From Parasalinivibrio latis (GTDB lineage: Bacteria; Pseudomonadota; Gammaproteobacteria; Enterobacterales; Vibrionaceae): a stretch of 64,000 nucleotides of DNA. The stretch lies in assembly GCF_036825535.1 (NCBI RefSeq), contig NZ_CP098812.1, positions 1,364,001 to 1,428,000 on the forward strand, given 5' to 3'. Below are positions 50,460-59,900 of the stretch, piece by piece. Numbering within the stretch: position 1 is the stretch's first letter; every line of letters begins with the position of its first letter. The translations under genes and the position numbers were made by a program. The notes beneath the pieces are model-generated. The model was not told where the DNA came from. It did no database searches and saw only the letters and a program-made list of their open reading frames with translations.

Positions 50460-51428
50460 GTGGCTTTCAATAATCACAACACAAAAAGCGTCGACAGGCT
50501 GACCCGAAAAGTTCTGACCATGCATTTTCTTGAAAATGTCAGTCAGTCGGATATCTCCAAGGAGCTGTCACTCTCCCCGGCAAAGGTGAACCGGATTATC
50601 CGGAGCGCATGGGATGAAGGGCTGGTGGAAATCAGCCTCAATATCGGTGGTGCGGATGCGGCGGAAAGCGAACAACGCCTGGTGACGGAGAGCTCGCTTC
50701 ACGAGGCAATTCTCTCACCTTCTGTGTCGAGTGATCCGGTGGTGAACTTTCGGCTGGTGGCGGAAACCGCAGCAGATTACCTGCTGGACAGGTTGCGGGA
50801 CGGGGACGTGATTTGTGTCAGTGGCGGAAAGGCAATTTCTGCTCTGGTTGAGGTTATTAAGCCAAAGCGAAGCTACAACGTGACAGTTGTTCCGGCAACC
50901 GGTGGGGTACAGGGCAAGTTCTTTACTGACGTAAACCACCTTGCCTACACCCTGGCGGAAAAGCTGGGCGGACGCTCCATGCAACTGCATGCCCCGCTGT
51001 TTGCCGACAGCCGTGAAGACAGAGACATCCTGCTGGAAATGCGAGCCTGTAAAGAGGTGCTGGAACTGGCGCGTACGGCAGATATAGCGCTGGTCGGCAT
51101 CGGGGCGGTTGCCAAAGGGTCGGAGAGTTACTTTGACCTTCGCCCAATGAGTGACGAAGAGAGGAACAAAGTCATCGCGTCAGACTGTGAAGGGGAAATG
51201 CTGGCTCACCTTATAAACCGCCATGGTGAATCCAGTGTCAGCAGTCTGGATGACAAGCTGGTTGGCCTGACGTTGGATGACCTGAGAAAGATCCCACTGA
51301 GGATCGGTATCGCAGCAAGTAAAGACAAGATTCTGCCGGTCCGTTCTGTGTTGAATGGCGGGATGATTACCACCCTGGTGTCTGATGAAGCCACAGCCAC
51401 CTCGGTGCTCGAAATATTAAAGGACTAA
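50460..51428 (+). CDS. SorC-family sugar-binding transcriptional regulator
   Basis: 322 residues, GTG start with AAGGAG 5 bases upstream. N-terminal helix-turn-helix (about 12-55: RLTRKVLTMHFLENVSQSDISKELSLSPAKVNRIIRSAWDEGLV) and a SorC/DeoR-type effector domain (GDVICVSGGKAISALVEVI, ATGGVQGKFFTDVNHLAYTLAEKLGG, ALVGIGAVAKGSESY). LsrR-like. It binds a phosphorylated sugar in known members, so the signal is likely the kinase product of this operon. Confidence 0.92.
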   Translation: MAFNNHNTKSVDRLTRKVLTMHFLENVSQSDISKELSLSPAKVNRIIRSAWDEGLVEISLNIGGADAAESEQRLVTESSLHEAILSPSVSSDPVVNFRLVAETAADYLLDRLRDGDVICVSGGKAISALVEVIKPKRSYNVTVVPATGGVQGKFFTDVNHLAYTLAEKLGGRSMQLHAPLFADSREDRDILLEMRACKEVLELARTADIALVGIGAVAKGSESYFDLRPMSDEERNKVIASDCEGEMLAHLINRHGESSVSSLDDKLVGLTLDDLRKIPLRIGIAASKDKILPVRSVLNGGMITTLVSDEATATSVLEILKD

Positions 51429-51432
51429 AACA

Positions 51433-52419
51433 ATGAAAAAACGCACGTTAGGCAGTACGGAAATTCAAACGTCAGTGATCGGCCTGGGGACCTGGGCGAT
51501 GGGTGGCTGGATGTGGGGCGGCACCGATGAAGAGAAAGCGGTAGCGGCAATTCGAGAATCCCTTGACCAGGGTGTGAGCTTGGTGGATACCGCCCCGGCG
51601 TACGGCCTTGGCCGTTCAGAGCGTCTGGTGGGCGAAGCCATAAAAGGCCGTCGCGAGGACGTGGTACTCGCAACCAAATGTGGCCTTGCCTGGCATACCA
51701 CCTCCGGGAACCACTTTTTTGAGGAAGAAGGTGAGCAGGTTCACCGCTACCTGGGGGCTGATTCCATCCGTTATGAAGTTGAGCAAAGCCTGAAACGCCT
51801 GCAGACGGATTATATCGATCTCTATATCACCCACTGGCAGGATCCGACAACGCCGATTGCAGAAACCATGGGTGCACTGATGAACCTTAAAGAACAAGGG
51901 ATCATCAAAGCGATTGGTATCAGCAACGCTTCACTGGATGAACTCAAGGAATACCAACGCCACGGTGCGGTTGATGCCATCCAGGAAAAATACAACATGG
52001 TTGATCGCTCCCTGGAAGCGGAGTTGCTTCCCCATGCGATTGAGACCGGCGTCTCCTGCCTGAGTTACTCATCACTGGCACTGGGTCTGTTGTCCGGAAA
52101 GATCACCGCTGCGACCCAATTCAATGGCGATGACCTGCGCATCAACGATCCGCTGTTCTCTCTGGAAAACCGCGCCATTGTCCAGCAGTTCTGTGAAGAA
52201 ATTGCCCCTGTTGCCAACAAATTGGGTGTGACCATTGCCCAGTTGGTCATTGCATGGACGGTACAACAGCCTGGTGTCACTTACTCATTGTGTGGTGCAC
52301 GTAACCCGCAACAGGCGGCGGAAAATGCCGTTGCAGGCAACGTTGAACTCAATGATACAGACCTTGCAACCGTAACCGCTGCTGTTAATTCGCGCCTTAG
52401 CCAGCTTCAAGCCGGTTAA
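51433..52419 (+). CDS. aldo/keto reductase
   Basis: 328 residues, TIM-barrel NAD(P)H oxidoreductase of the IolS/YdhF-like branch. Catalytic tetrad visible: Asp in VDTAPAYGLG (DT...Y), Tyr in the same motif, Lys in ATKCGLAW and His in YITHWQDP. Cofactor region AIGISNASLDEL and LCGARNPQQAAENA. Starts 4 bases after the SorC stop. Probably interconverts the carbonyl and alcohol forms of the imported sugar or of the aldolase product. Confidence 0.92.
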   Translation: MKKRTLGSTEIQTSVIGLGTWAMGGWMWGGTDEEKAVAAIRESLDQGVSLVDTAPAYGLGRSERLVGEAIKGRREDVVLATKCGLAWHTTSGNHFFEEEGEQVHRYLGADSIRYEVEQSLKRLQTDYIDLYITHWQDPTTPIAETMGALMNLKEQGIIKAIGISNASLDELKEYQRHGAVDAIQEKYNMVDRSLEAELLPHAIETGVSCLSYSSLALGLLSGKITAATQFNGDDLRINDPLFSLENRAIVQQFCEEIAPVANKLGVTIAQLVIAWTVQQPGVTYSLCGARNPQQAAENAVAGNVELNDTDLATVTAAVNSRLSQLQAG

Positions 52420-52447
52420 TGGATCCAGACAACTCAGGGAGTGGCTT

Positions 52448-54247
52448 ATGCAAAAGGGAACGGGCAATCACACCCTTGAGGGGGCAGGGTTCCATCGTGC
52501 ACTGGATGGTATTGAAGACGGTGAGGTGTTTGATGCTGTGGTAATCGGGGGCGGTATCAATGGCATCGCCACCTACCGGGAGCTGTCCCTGCAAGGGCTT
52601 AATGTCTTACTGGTTGAAAGGGATGACTTTTGCAGTAAGGCGAGTGCAGCACCTTCAAGGATGATCCATGGTGGGTTGCGCTATCTGGAAAACGCAGAGT
52701 TTGACCTCGTAAAAGAGTCGCTGTTTGAGCGAAACCGGCTGTTGGAAAATGCGCCTCATTACGTGAGGCCGTTGGAAACCCACATTCCGCTTTACTCGTG
52801 GTCTGCGGGTTTATTGTCGGCCGGTTTGCGCTTCTTTGGCCTGAACCAGAAAACGTCAGACCGCGGGGCATTGGTTGTTAAAACCGGGCTTGCGATTTAT
52901 GACTTCTTTACCCGGCGTGACCAGATTATGCCGAAACACAGCCTGTATACCTTGCGTGAGACCCGGCGTCGCTGGCCCGGTTATGCGGAAGCCGTGAAGT
53001 GCAGTGCAAGTTACTACGATGCATGGATCAGTGCACCGGAGCGGCTGGCCATTGAGCTCATACAGGATGGGGAACAGAACCAGAACAAACCACATGCCCT
53101 GAATTATACCGAAGCAAGAATCGGGCATGATGGCAGCGTCATATTGACCGACAAAATTACAGGCAATGAGAAGTCTGTTGTCAGCCACCACATTGTGAAT
53201 GCCACAGGTGCGTGGATTGACCTTACCAACGAAGGTGTAAACCTTGCCTCCCGGTATATCGGCGGGACCAAAGGATCGCACATTATCGTTGATAACCCGG
53301 CGATGGTTAGGGCGCTTGATGGTGCCATGGTTTACTACGAAAACGCGGAAAACCGCGTCTGCATTATGTTCCCTTACCTTGGGAAAGTGCTGATTGGCTC
53401 CACGGATATCCCTGTGTCAGATCCGGATTCAGTCATCTGCACGCAGGAAGAGGTCGATTACATCCTGACCTCCGTAAAGCACATCTTCCCGGATGTGGAG
53501 ATACGCGAGGAAGACATCTGTTACCGGTTCAGTGGCGTTCGCCCGTTGGGCACGGCGAATACTGCATCGACAGGACAGATACCCCGCAGCCATGCATTGA
53601 AGTGTGATGTGCTTGAAACCGGAGAGCAAAACAGCAGTGAACCGCTACGGGTTTACTCGATGGTAGGTGGGAAATGGACAACTTTCCGCGGATTTGCAGA
53701 GCAGGCATGTGACACCGTGTTGGCCGAGCTCTCCAAGCCGCGAAAGGTATCAACAAGAGATAGAAGAATTGGTGGTGGCAAGGCGTATCCGATGGGTAAA
53801 ACTGCCCTGGATATTTACCTGAAAAACCTCCGGGATGAATACCAGATTTCTGCTGAACGTGCGTCCATATTGCTGTCGCGATATGGCACGGCATGTGAAG
53901 CAGTCCTGAGCTTCATTCAGGCAGGCGAGGATACGTCTTTGTCATCCCTTCCCGAATACAGCGTCCGCGAGCTCACGTATCTCGTCAAAACAGAGTACGT
54001 GGTCAAACCGCTGGATCTTATTCAGCGCCGCAGCACCATTGCCATTGAAGGCAAGGTGAACCCGGCAGTATTGGCAGAAACAACCCTGCTACTCGCACAA
54101 TTGCATGGTTGGGATGACACCCGCACAGCCGAGGAATACAAAGAGGCGGCAGAATCACTTAATTACCATAACGGATATGACATTGACCCAGCCGGCATGT
54201 TTGGCAGGGAATCTATTGATAACTCAGGGAAAGTACTATGCATGTAG
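52448..54247 (+). CDS. FAD-dependent glycerol-3-phosphate-dehydrogenase-like enzyme (GlpD/EryB type)
   Basis: 599 residues. FAD dinucleotide fold FDAVVIGGGINGIATYRELSLQGLNVLLVERDDFCSKASAAPSRMIHGGLRYLE, substrate-side motifs VNATGAWIDLTNEG, LIGSTDIPV, RFSGVRPLGT and a C-terminal GlpD helical domain. Longer than bacterial GlpD (about 500). By context with an FGGY kinase and aldolase it more likely oxidises a phosphorylated polyol (as EryB does with erythritol phosphate) than glycerol 3-phosphate, passing electrons to quinone. GGGAG upstream; the next gene overlaps its end by 10 bases. Confidence 0.85.
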   Translation: MQKGTGNHTLEGAGFHRALDGIEDGEVFDAVVIGGGINGIATYRELSLQGLNVLLVERDDFCSKASAAPSRMIHGGLRYLENAEFDLVKESLFERNRLLENAPHYVRPLETHIPLYSWSAGLLSAGLRFFGLNQKTSDRGALVVKTGLAIYDFFTRRDQIMPKHSLYTLRETRRRWPGYAEAVKCSASYYDAWISAPERLAIELIQDGEQNQNKPHALNYTEARIGHDGSVILTDKITGNEKSVVSHHIVNATGAWIDLTNEGVNLASRYIGGTKGSHIIVDNPAMVRALDGAMVYYENAENRVCIMFPYLGKVLIGSTDIPVSDPDSVICTQEEVDYILTSVKHIFPDVEIREEDICYRFSGVRPLGTANTASTGQIPRSHALKCDVLETGEQNSSEPLRVYSMVGGKWTTFRGFAEQACDTVLAELSKPRKVSTRDRRIGGGKAYPMGKTALDIYLKNLRDEYQISAERASILLSRYGTACEAVLSFIQAGEDTSLSSLPEYSVRELTYLVKTEYVVKPLDLIQRRSTIAIEGKVNPAVLAETTLLLAQLHGWDDTRTAEEYKEAAESLNYHNGYDIDPAGMFGRESIDNSGKVLCM

Positions 54248-55113
54248 AAAGTAATACTCAGAATGCCGGTAAGGTATTCCAGAGTAAAAAAGTGCGCATG
54301 AACCGCCTGTTTAACAACGGTAAATGCCTGGACGTGGCCATTGACCATGGTGTCTGTAATGAGCCGTCGTTCCTTGATGGGCTGGAAAATATGCCGGCGG
54401 TGGTGGATCAACTGATTAAGGCCGGGCCAGATGCTATCCAGATGACTTACGGTCAGGCTGACATTCTGCAGGAAGTGAACGGTAAAAATAAACCTGCGCT
54501 GGTAATGCGTATAGACCTCGGCAACCCTTACAACGCCGAGCGCCACCGTGTTATGTGGGCACTGTTGCAAAACCACAGCGACCCAGTTTTGCAAGCCGTA
54601 CAGATGGACGCAGCTTGTGTTGTGGTGAACCTCTTTATGCTGCCCGATGAGCCGGATCTTTTCCGCCAATGCGTTGAAAATATCAGCCGGGTAAAACTGG
54701 ACTGCGAAAAGTACGGTATGCCACTGATGATTGAGCCACTTGTGATGCAGCCGAATGACGGCCGTGGTGGCTATATGGTTGACGGCGACTGCGAAAAAAT
54801 TGTCACGTTGGTGCGCACTGCCCGTGAATTGGGAGCAGACATTATCAAAGCGGATCCCACTGCCAATGCGGATGATTTCCACAAAGTTGTGGAAGCAGCT
54901 CGCTGCCCGGTATTGGTTCGTGGCGGTGGTAAAGATGATATTGAAAGCGTGTTTTCCAAGGCGCGTGCCCTTCTGGACCAGGGCGCGGTTGGCATGGTTT
55001 ATGGACGCAATATCTATCAACACCCGAACCCAGGCAAAATCGTGTCTGCCTTTATGGCGATGATTCATGACAATGCCTCTGTCGCAGATGCGATGGGAAT
55101 TTACCAAGGTTAA
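54238..55113 (+). CDS. class I aldolase, DeoC/LacD/LsrF (DhnA) family
   Basis: 291 residues, TIM barrel. LDVAIDHGVCNEPSFLDGLEN, DAACVVVNLFMLPDE, MIEPLVMQP, Schiff-base lysine in GADIIKADPTANADDF and phosphate-binding VRGGGKDD...GAVGMVYGRNIYQH are typical of DhnA-type fructose-bisphosphate aldolase and LsrF. It should cleave or thiolyse the ketose phosphate formed by the GlpD-like enzyme. The start overlaps the GlpD-like gene. Confidence 0.9.
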   Translation: MHVESNTQNAGKVFQSKKVRMNRLFNNGKCLDVAIDHGVCNEPSFLDGLENMPAVVDQLIKAGPDAIQMTYGQADILQEVNGKNKPALVMRIDLGNPYNAERHRVMWALLQNHSDPVLQAVQMDAACVVVNLFMLPDEPDLFRQCVENISRVKLDCEKYGMPLMIEPLVMQPNDGRGGYMVDGDCEKIVTLVRTARELGADIIKADPTANADDFHKVVEAARCPVLVRGGGKDDIESVFSKARALLDQGAVGMVYGRNIYQHPNPGKIVSAFMAMIHDNASVADAMGIYQG

Positions 55114-55127
55114 GGAAAACAGCAAGT

Positions 55128-56624
55128 ATGACAACAAAGTACGTTCTCGGGATTGATTGTGGGAATACAGCTGTTAAAGCTGCGGTGTTTGATTGCAAGG
55201 GACGTGAAATCGGTTCTCGTGCCGAACGGGTAGAAACCCGCTTTCCTCAGCCTGGGCATTCCGAAACCGACATGATTGGGCTTTGGCACAAGTGCGCGTC
55301 CGTCGTCGCGGCGGCGCTGACTGAGCTGAACATCCCGCCAGAGGACGTACTTGCCGTTGGCGTGAGTGGTCACGGCAACGGCGCTTACCTGCTTGACAAT
55401 AACCGCGAGCCTTTGCGGGCTATTCAGTCACTGGACAGCCGCGCAGAGGCTCAGGTGAACCAGGACAAAACAAGCCAGGATTACCCGAGGCTCAGCGAAC
55501 TGAACCGGCAGGGCGTATGGCCTTCCCAAACTGCCACTTTGCTGAAATGGCTCAAGCACAATGAGCCGGCAACTTATAGCAATATCGGTGTGGTGCTTTT
55601 TTGTAAGGACTACATCAATTTCTGCCTGACCGGTGAATGCCATACAGAATATGGCGATCTCAGTGCATCCGGTTTATACGATTACACAAGCGGTGACGTC
55701 AGCTCTGACCTGCTGTCTTTGCTCGGCATAGAAGAGATGAAGGACCGCATTCCAACGACGCTGTGGAGTGAAAACACTGTCGGCCATATTACACGGTCTG
55801 CCTCTGAACAGACTCGGTTGCCGGTTGGCACGCCTGTAGTAGGTGGATTCTTCGATGTTATTGCCAGTGCTGTGGGCAGCGGTGTGTGGGATACCGCTGA
55901 TGCCTCTTTAATTACCGGTACCTGGAGCATTAACCAGGTAGTCAGCGATACCATTCCTCACCCGGATATTTTTATGTCCAGCGTATTTCCCGGTGGCCGC
56001 TATATGGCGATGGAAAACAGCGCGACGTCAGCCTCCAACCTGGAATGGTTTGTCAGTGAGTTCTTTGCACCGGAAAAACAGGTTGCGCAGAGTCTGGGGA
56101 AATCGGTTTTTGAATTCTGTAATAACGCTGTCGAAAACGTAAAACTGGCGGAAAACCTGCCTCTGTTCCATCCCTATCTCTATGGTTCCAGTGACCTTGC
56201 ATCAGCCGGGGCCAACTTCTTTGGTCTGGCTGGCTGGCATACAAAGTCTGACCTTCTCTATGCCGTCTATGAAGGCATTGTGTTCGGTCATTTGGAACAT
56301 TTCTTGAAACTGAACAAAGCCGGGTTGCATTTCGACAATGCCGTTTTAAGTGGCGGTGGTGCCCGGAGTGAATTCTGGTGCCAGTTATTTGCCGATGTTT
56401 TAGATATCCGTATTGCTGTGACACCTTGTGGGGAAACTGGTGCAAGAGGTGCAGCAATGGCGGCTGCATACGCCGGGGGCGTGTACGAAACCTTTCAAGA
56501 TGCGGTACGGAATATGAGCGGTGAGTACCGCTATTTCCACCCGGATAAAACCAAACAACCAGTGCTGAAGGCGCGTTTTGAGCGATACCAAGCCGTCAGC
56601 ACGTTTATTAACAGTGGAATTTAA
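55128..56624 (+). CDS. FGGY-family carbohydrate kinase
   Basis: 498 residues, two actin-like lobes. N-terminal phosphate loop VLGIDCGNTAVKAAVFDCKG, GVSGHGNGAYLLD, catalytic-base region GDLSASGLYDYTSGDV, and adenosine motif LSGGGARSEFWCQLFADVLDI...GETGARGAAMAAAYAGG. Distant similarity to erythritol kinase and LsrK-type kinases; phosphorylates the imported sugar or polyol with ATP. Last gene of the operon, 14 bases after the aldolase. No clear terminator follows. Confidence 0.92.
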   Translation: MTTKYVLGIDCGNTAVKAAVFDCKGREIGSRAERVETRFPQPGHSETDMIGLWHKCASVVAAALTELNIPPEDVLAVGVSGHGNGAYLLDNNREPLRAIQSLDSRAEAQVNQDKTSQDYPRLSELNRQGVWPSQTATLLKWLKHNEPATYSNIGVVLFCKDYINFCLTGECHTEYGDLSASGLYDYTSGDVSSDLLSLLGIEEMKDRIPTTLWSENTVGHITRSASEQTRLPVGTPVVGGFFDVIASAVGSGVWDTADASLITGTWSINQVVSDTIPHPDIFMSSVFPGGRYMAMENSATSASNLEWFVSEFFAPEKQVAQSLGKSVFEFCNNAVENVKLAENLPLFHPYLYGSSDLASAGANFFGLAGWHTKSDLLYAVYEGIVFGHLEHFLKLNKAGLHFDNAVLSGGGARSEFWCQLFADVLDIRIAVTPCGETGARGAAMAAAYAGGVYETFQDAVRNMSGEYRYFHPDKTKQPVLKARFERYQAVSTFINSGI

Positions 56625-56673
56625 CTTTTACAGAGAAAGACCAAAAGGAGGGTAGAACTAACATATTGCAACG

Positions 56674-56692
56674 CAATTTGGTGACCAAATTG
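56674..56692. promoter_or_regulatory. 19-base palindrome upstream of the giant cytochrome gene
   Basis: CAATTTGGT (56674-56682), central G, ACCAAATTG (56684-56692): perfect 9-bp arms. It lies 50 bases past the kinase stop and about 220 bases before the ATG of the 1814-residue protein, within its likely promoter region. No T-run, so not a terminator. Regulator unknown. Confidence 0.55.
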
Positions 56693-56909
56693 GAAATGTA
56701 CGCAGACAACAAGAACAACAATTTCCAGAGAACTTTTGCTTTCAAACATAACGTCTGTTCCAAGGAAACTTGCTTTTGACCCGTGGTGACCGGTGCATCT
56801 TTCACACGAAGTACTTCGGTTCGACAGTATAAAAGGATTGAGTTACAGGAGGCAATGTCCTGACCAGGGGGGATGTTGTTGCAGTACATCACTCAATGAG
56901 GATAAAAAT

Positions 56910-59900
56910 ATGGAACATAGTTTTATTCGCCGGTTTAACCAACGGCGAATCATTCCTCTTATAGCAAGCGCCCTGACATGTACGTTAGGAGCAGGTGGGA
57001 CAATGGCTGCACAGGGCCCAGGTTTGGGCAATTTGCAGTATTCGTCGTCGGAAGTATTTACCCAGGTTTCAACCCCGTCGGTGGACGATACCACCGGGCT
57101 TCTTCCACCGGATTACCCGGGAAGAAAGCACTTCGGTGTGAATGTCATGACCATGTTAAATGGTTATATGATTGGCGTATTTGCACCGGACAGCGGGGGC
57201 GGTCCCGGCGGCTGGATAGCCCTTGATGCCTCCAATCCACGTAACCTCCAGCTCGTTAAGATGGTCTACGAGCCGGATACCAGTAATGCCCACCGGACCG
57301 GTGACGGTCTCCGGACTGCAGAGTTTCGCGAACCACACTCTTTCGGGTTGGGCGAAAACAACCACATTGCCATCCAGACCGGCAAGGGTATAGAGATCTG
57401 GGACTGGTCAGATGTAAATAACCCCATCCAGGTCAGTAAGCTCGCCATTTCCGGGGTGAATTTCGGGGACTATAACAACGTTTCCTGGCAGCTTTTCTGG
57501 CAGGCTCCTTACCTGTATGTCTCCCGTGGTAATGCGGGGCTTACTATCGTCAACACCTCTGATGTCAGTAATCCATACGTTGAAAAAACTGTCCCGACCA
57601 GCCAATTAGGCGGCTTCAACGTTGGACCGGTATTCGCGCTGGGTAACGAGCTCTACCTTTCCAGCATGGAAACCACAGCAGGCTTTTCGATCCTCAATAT
57701 CGATGATCCGTTGACCCCTTTGCTGGTTAAAACGGTTTCCCGCTTGCCTGAACGCTATTACTCCTCCTGTTGGGACGGAACCAAAGCCTATTTCGGGGCG
57801 CGTTCTGCAGGAGACAGCCTGCGTATTTATGACACCACCTCCAACCCAATGGCATTGCTCAGTGATAGCGAGAGCGGCTTTGTAAACCTGTACTGTAATG
57901 TCCAGGATGACAAATTGTTCCTTGGCAACCAGGACGATATTTCGGTTCTGGATGTTGGTGATCTGAACAATATTTCAATTGATGGTACAGGCTCACTGGA
58001 TGCTACTAGTTCGAATACCGACCACGGCCAGGTCTTTGCCTTTGGTAATACCGTTTGGGTGGGTAACGACCACGGCAGCGGCAGTGGGCTGATTGCACGC
58101 CAGACTTCGCCAGACAATACGCCACCGCAGGTCGTGCGGACAATGCCTGGAAGCACTGCTACCCATCAGGCAAGAACTTCCCGTGTTGGTGTTGCGTTGT
58201 CAGACAGCGTGCTGATGGATTCGGTGAACAGCAATACATTCAAAGTGACAAAAATCGGAAGTTCGACGCCGGTCAGTGGTACCTATAGTGTGAACCTTGG
58301 CTTTGTCCATTTCACGCCGGATTCCCAGTTTGACGCTGACGGCATTTACTCGGTTACTTTGAATGGGATTAAGGACTTTGCCGGGAACGCAATGCCGGAG
58401 TACACCTGGTCATTTTCAACCGGTGATACAGCTGGGCATACTGTTTCCTCAAGCGTACCCAACACAGTGCAAGTTGGGCAGAGCTTTGGGGTTTCAGCCT
58501 CATCCAGCCCGATTAATAACGGAACCATTGAGTATTCCTGGGACTTTGGTGACGGCAGCACACCGACTGCGTTCAGTACCAACAGTTCGGCCAGTCATAC
58601 CTACACCACTCCAGGCCACTGGACGCCGATCGTCACGATCCGTGAATCCGGCTTCAAGACTACCCAGCCATCTGATGTAACGGCCCATTATCCCGTCACG
58701 TCGACAGCGCCGGTATCTGCCTCATCTATCGTAGTTGCCGGTAGCCGGGTCGTGTCAGTGAACGAGGACAACGACACCGTCACGGCGATTTCTGCCAATG
58801 CGCCTTATGGCAAGCTTTGGGAAACCAAAGTTGCTGAGCGCCCTCGTACTGTTGCAGTTGCTCCAAATGGCAATATCTGGGCAACCGCTCAGGATGGAGA
58901 TGCAATTTCAGTATTGTCACCAACCGGCACACGTCTGTCTGATATTTCTCTGCCAAGGGCTTCCCAGCCTCACGGCATTGCGTTTGCACCGGATGGCTCA
59001 GCCGCCTATGTTACGCTTCAGGCAACCGGGGAATTGCTCAAGTTGAACCCGACCAACGGGGCGATCCTTGATCGGGTAACAGTGGGACATTCAGCCCGTG
59101 GCCTTGCCATTGACAGCGATTCTGGTGTAGCACTGGTGACGCGCTTTATATCACCACAGACCCATGCTGAGGTTATCGAGGTCGATATCGGCACTATGAC
59201 GGTTAGTGACACCATCAATCTGGCAAAAGACACGACCACGATTGACGGCCCGGATCGCAGCCGGGGTTTGCCAAACTACCTGAATTCGGTCACCATTTCG
59301 CCAGATGGCCGTACTGCCTGGGTGCCGTCCAACAAAACCAATGTTGACCGCGGTGCCTTTAACGAGAACCGGGCAATCACCTTTGAAACAACGGTTAGGG
59401 CGATTCTGTCCCAGATCAACTTGCAAACCGGGCAGGAAATCCCGGCTAACCAGCTTGATATGGATAACCGGGCACAACCTAAAGCGGTGGCCTTCAGTAC
59501 GCTGGGTGATTACACCTATACAGCCATTGAAGGGCAAAACAGCGTTGAAATCCGTGATGCATACAGCCGCAACCGGGTGAATGAGCTGGTTGAAGTGGGT
59601 CAGGCTCCCATTGGCCTGGTTCGCTCCGGAGACAAACTGTTTGTACACGGTTTCCTGTCTCGCAGCATCTCAGTGTTCGACGTGTCTGACTTTGAGCAAA
59701 ACGGCGGTGACATCCAGCGCCTTGCTGAAACGTCTACAGTCGCCAATGAAAAGCTGCACCCTCGGGTGCTGGCAGGTAAGCAAATCTTCCACAACGCAGC
59801 GGATGCCCGCATGACCCAGGACGGATACTTGTCTTGTGCCAGCTGTCACGCCGGAGGCGATTCTGACGGCCGGGTATGGGACTTTACTGACCGTGGTGAA

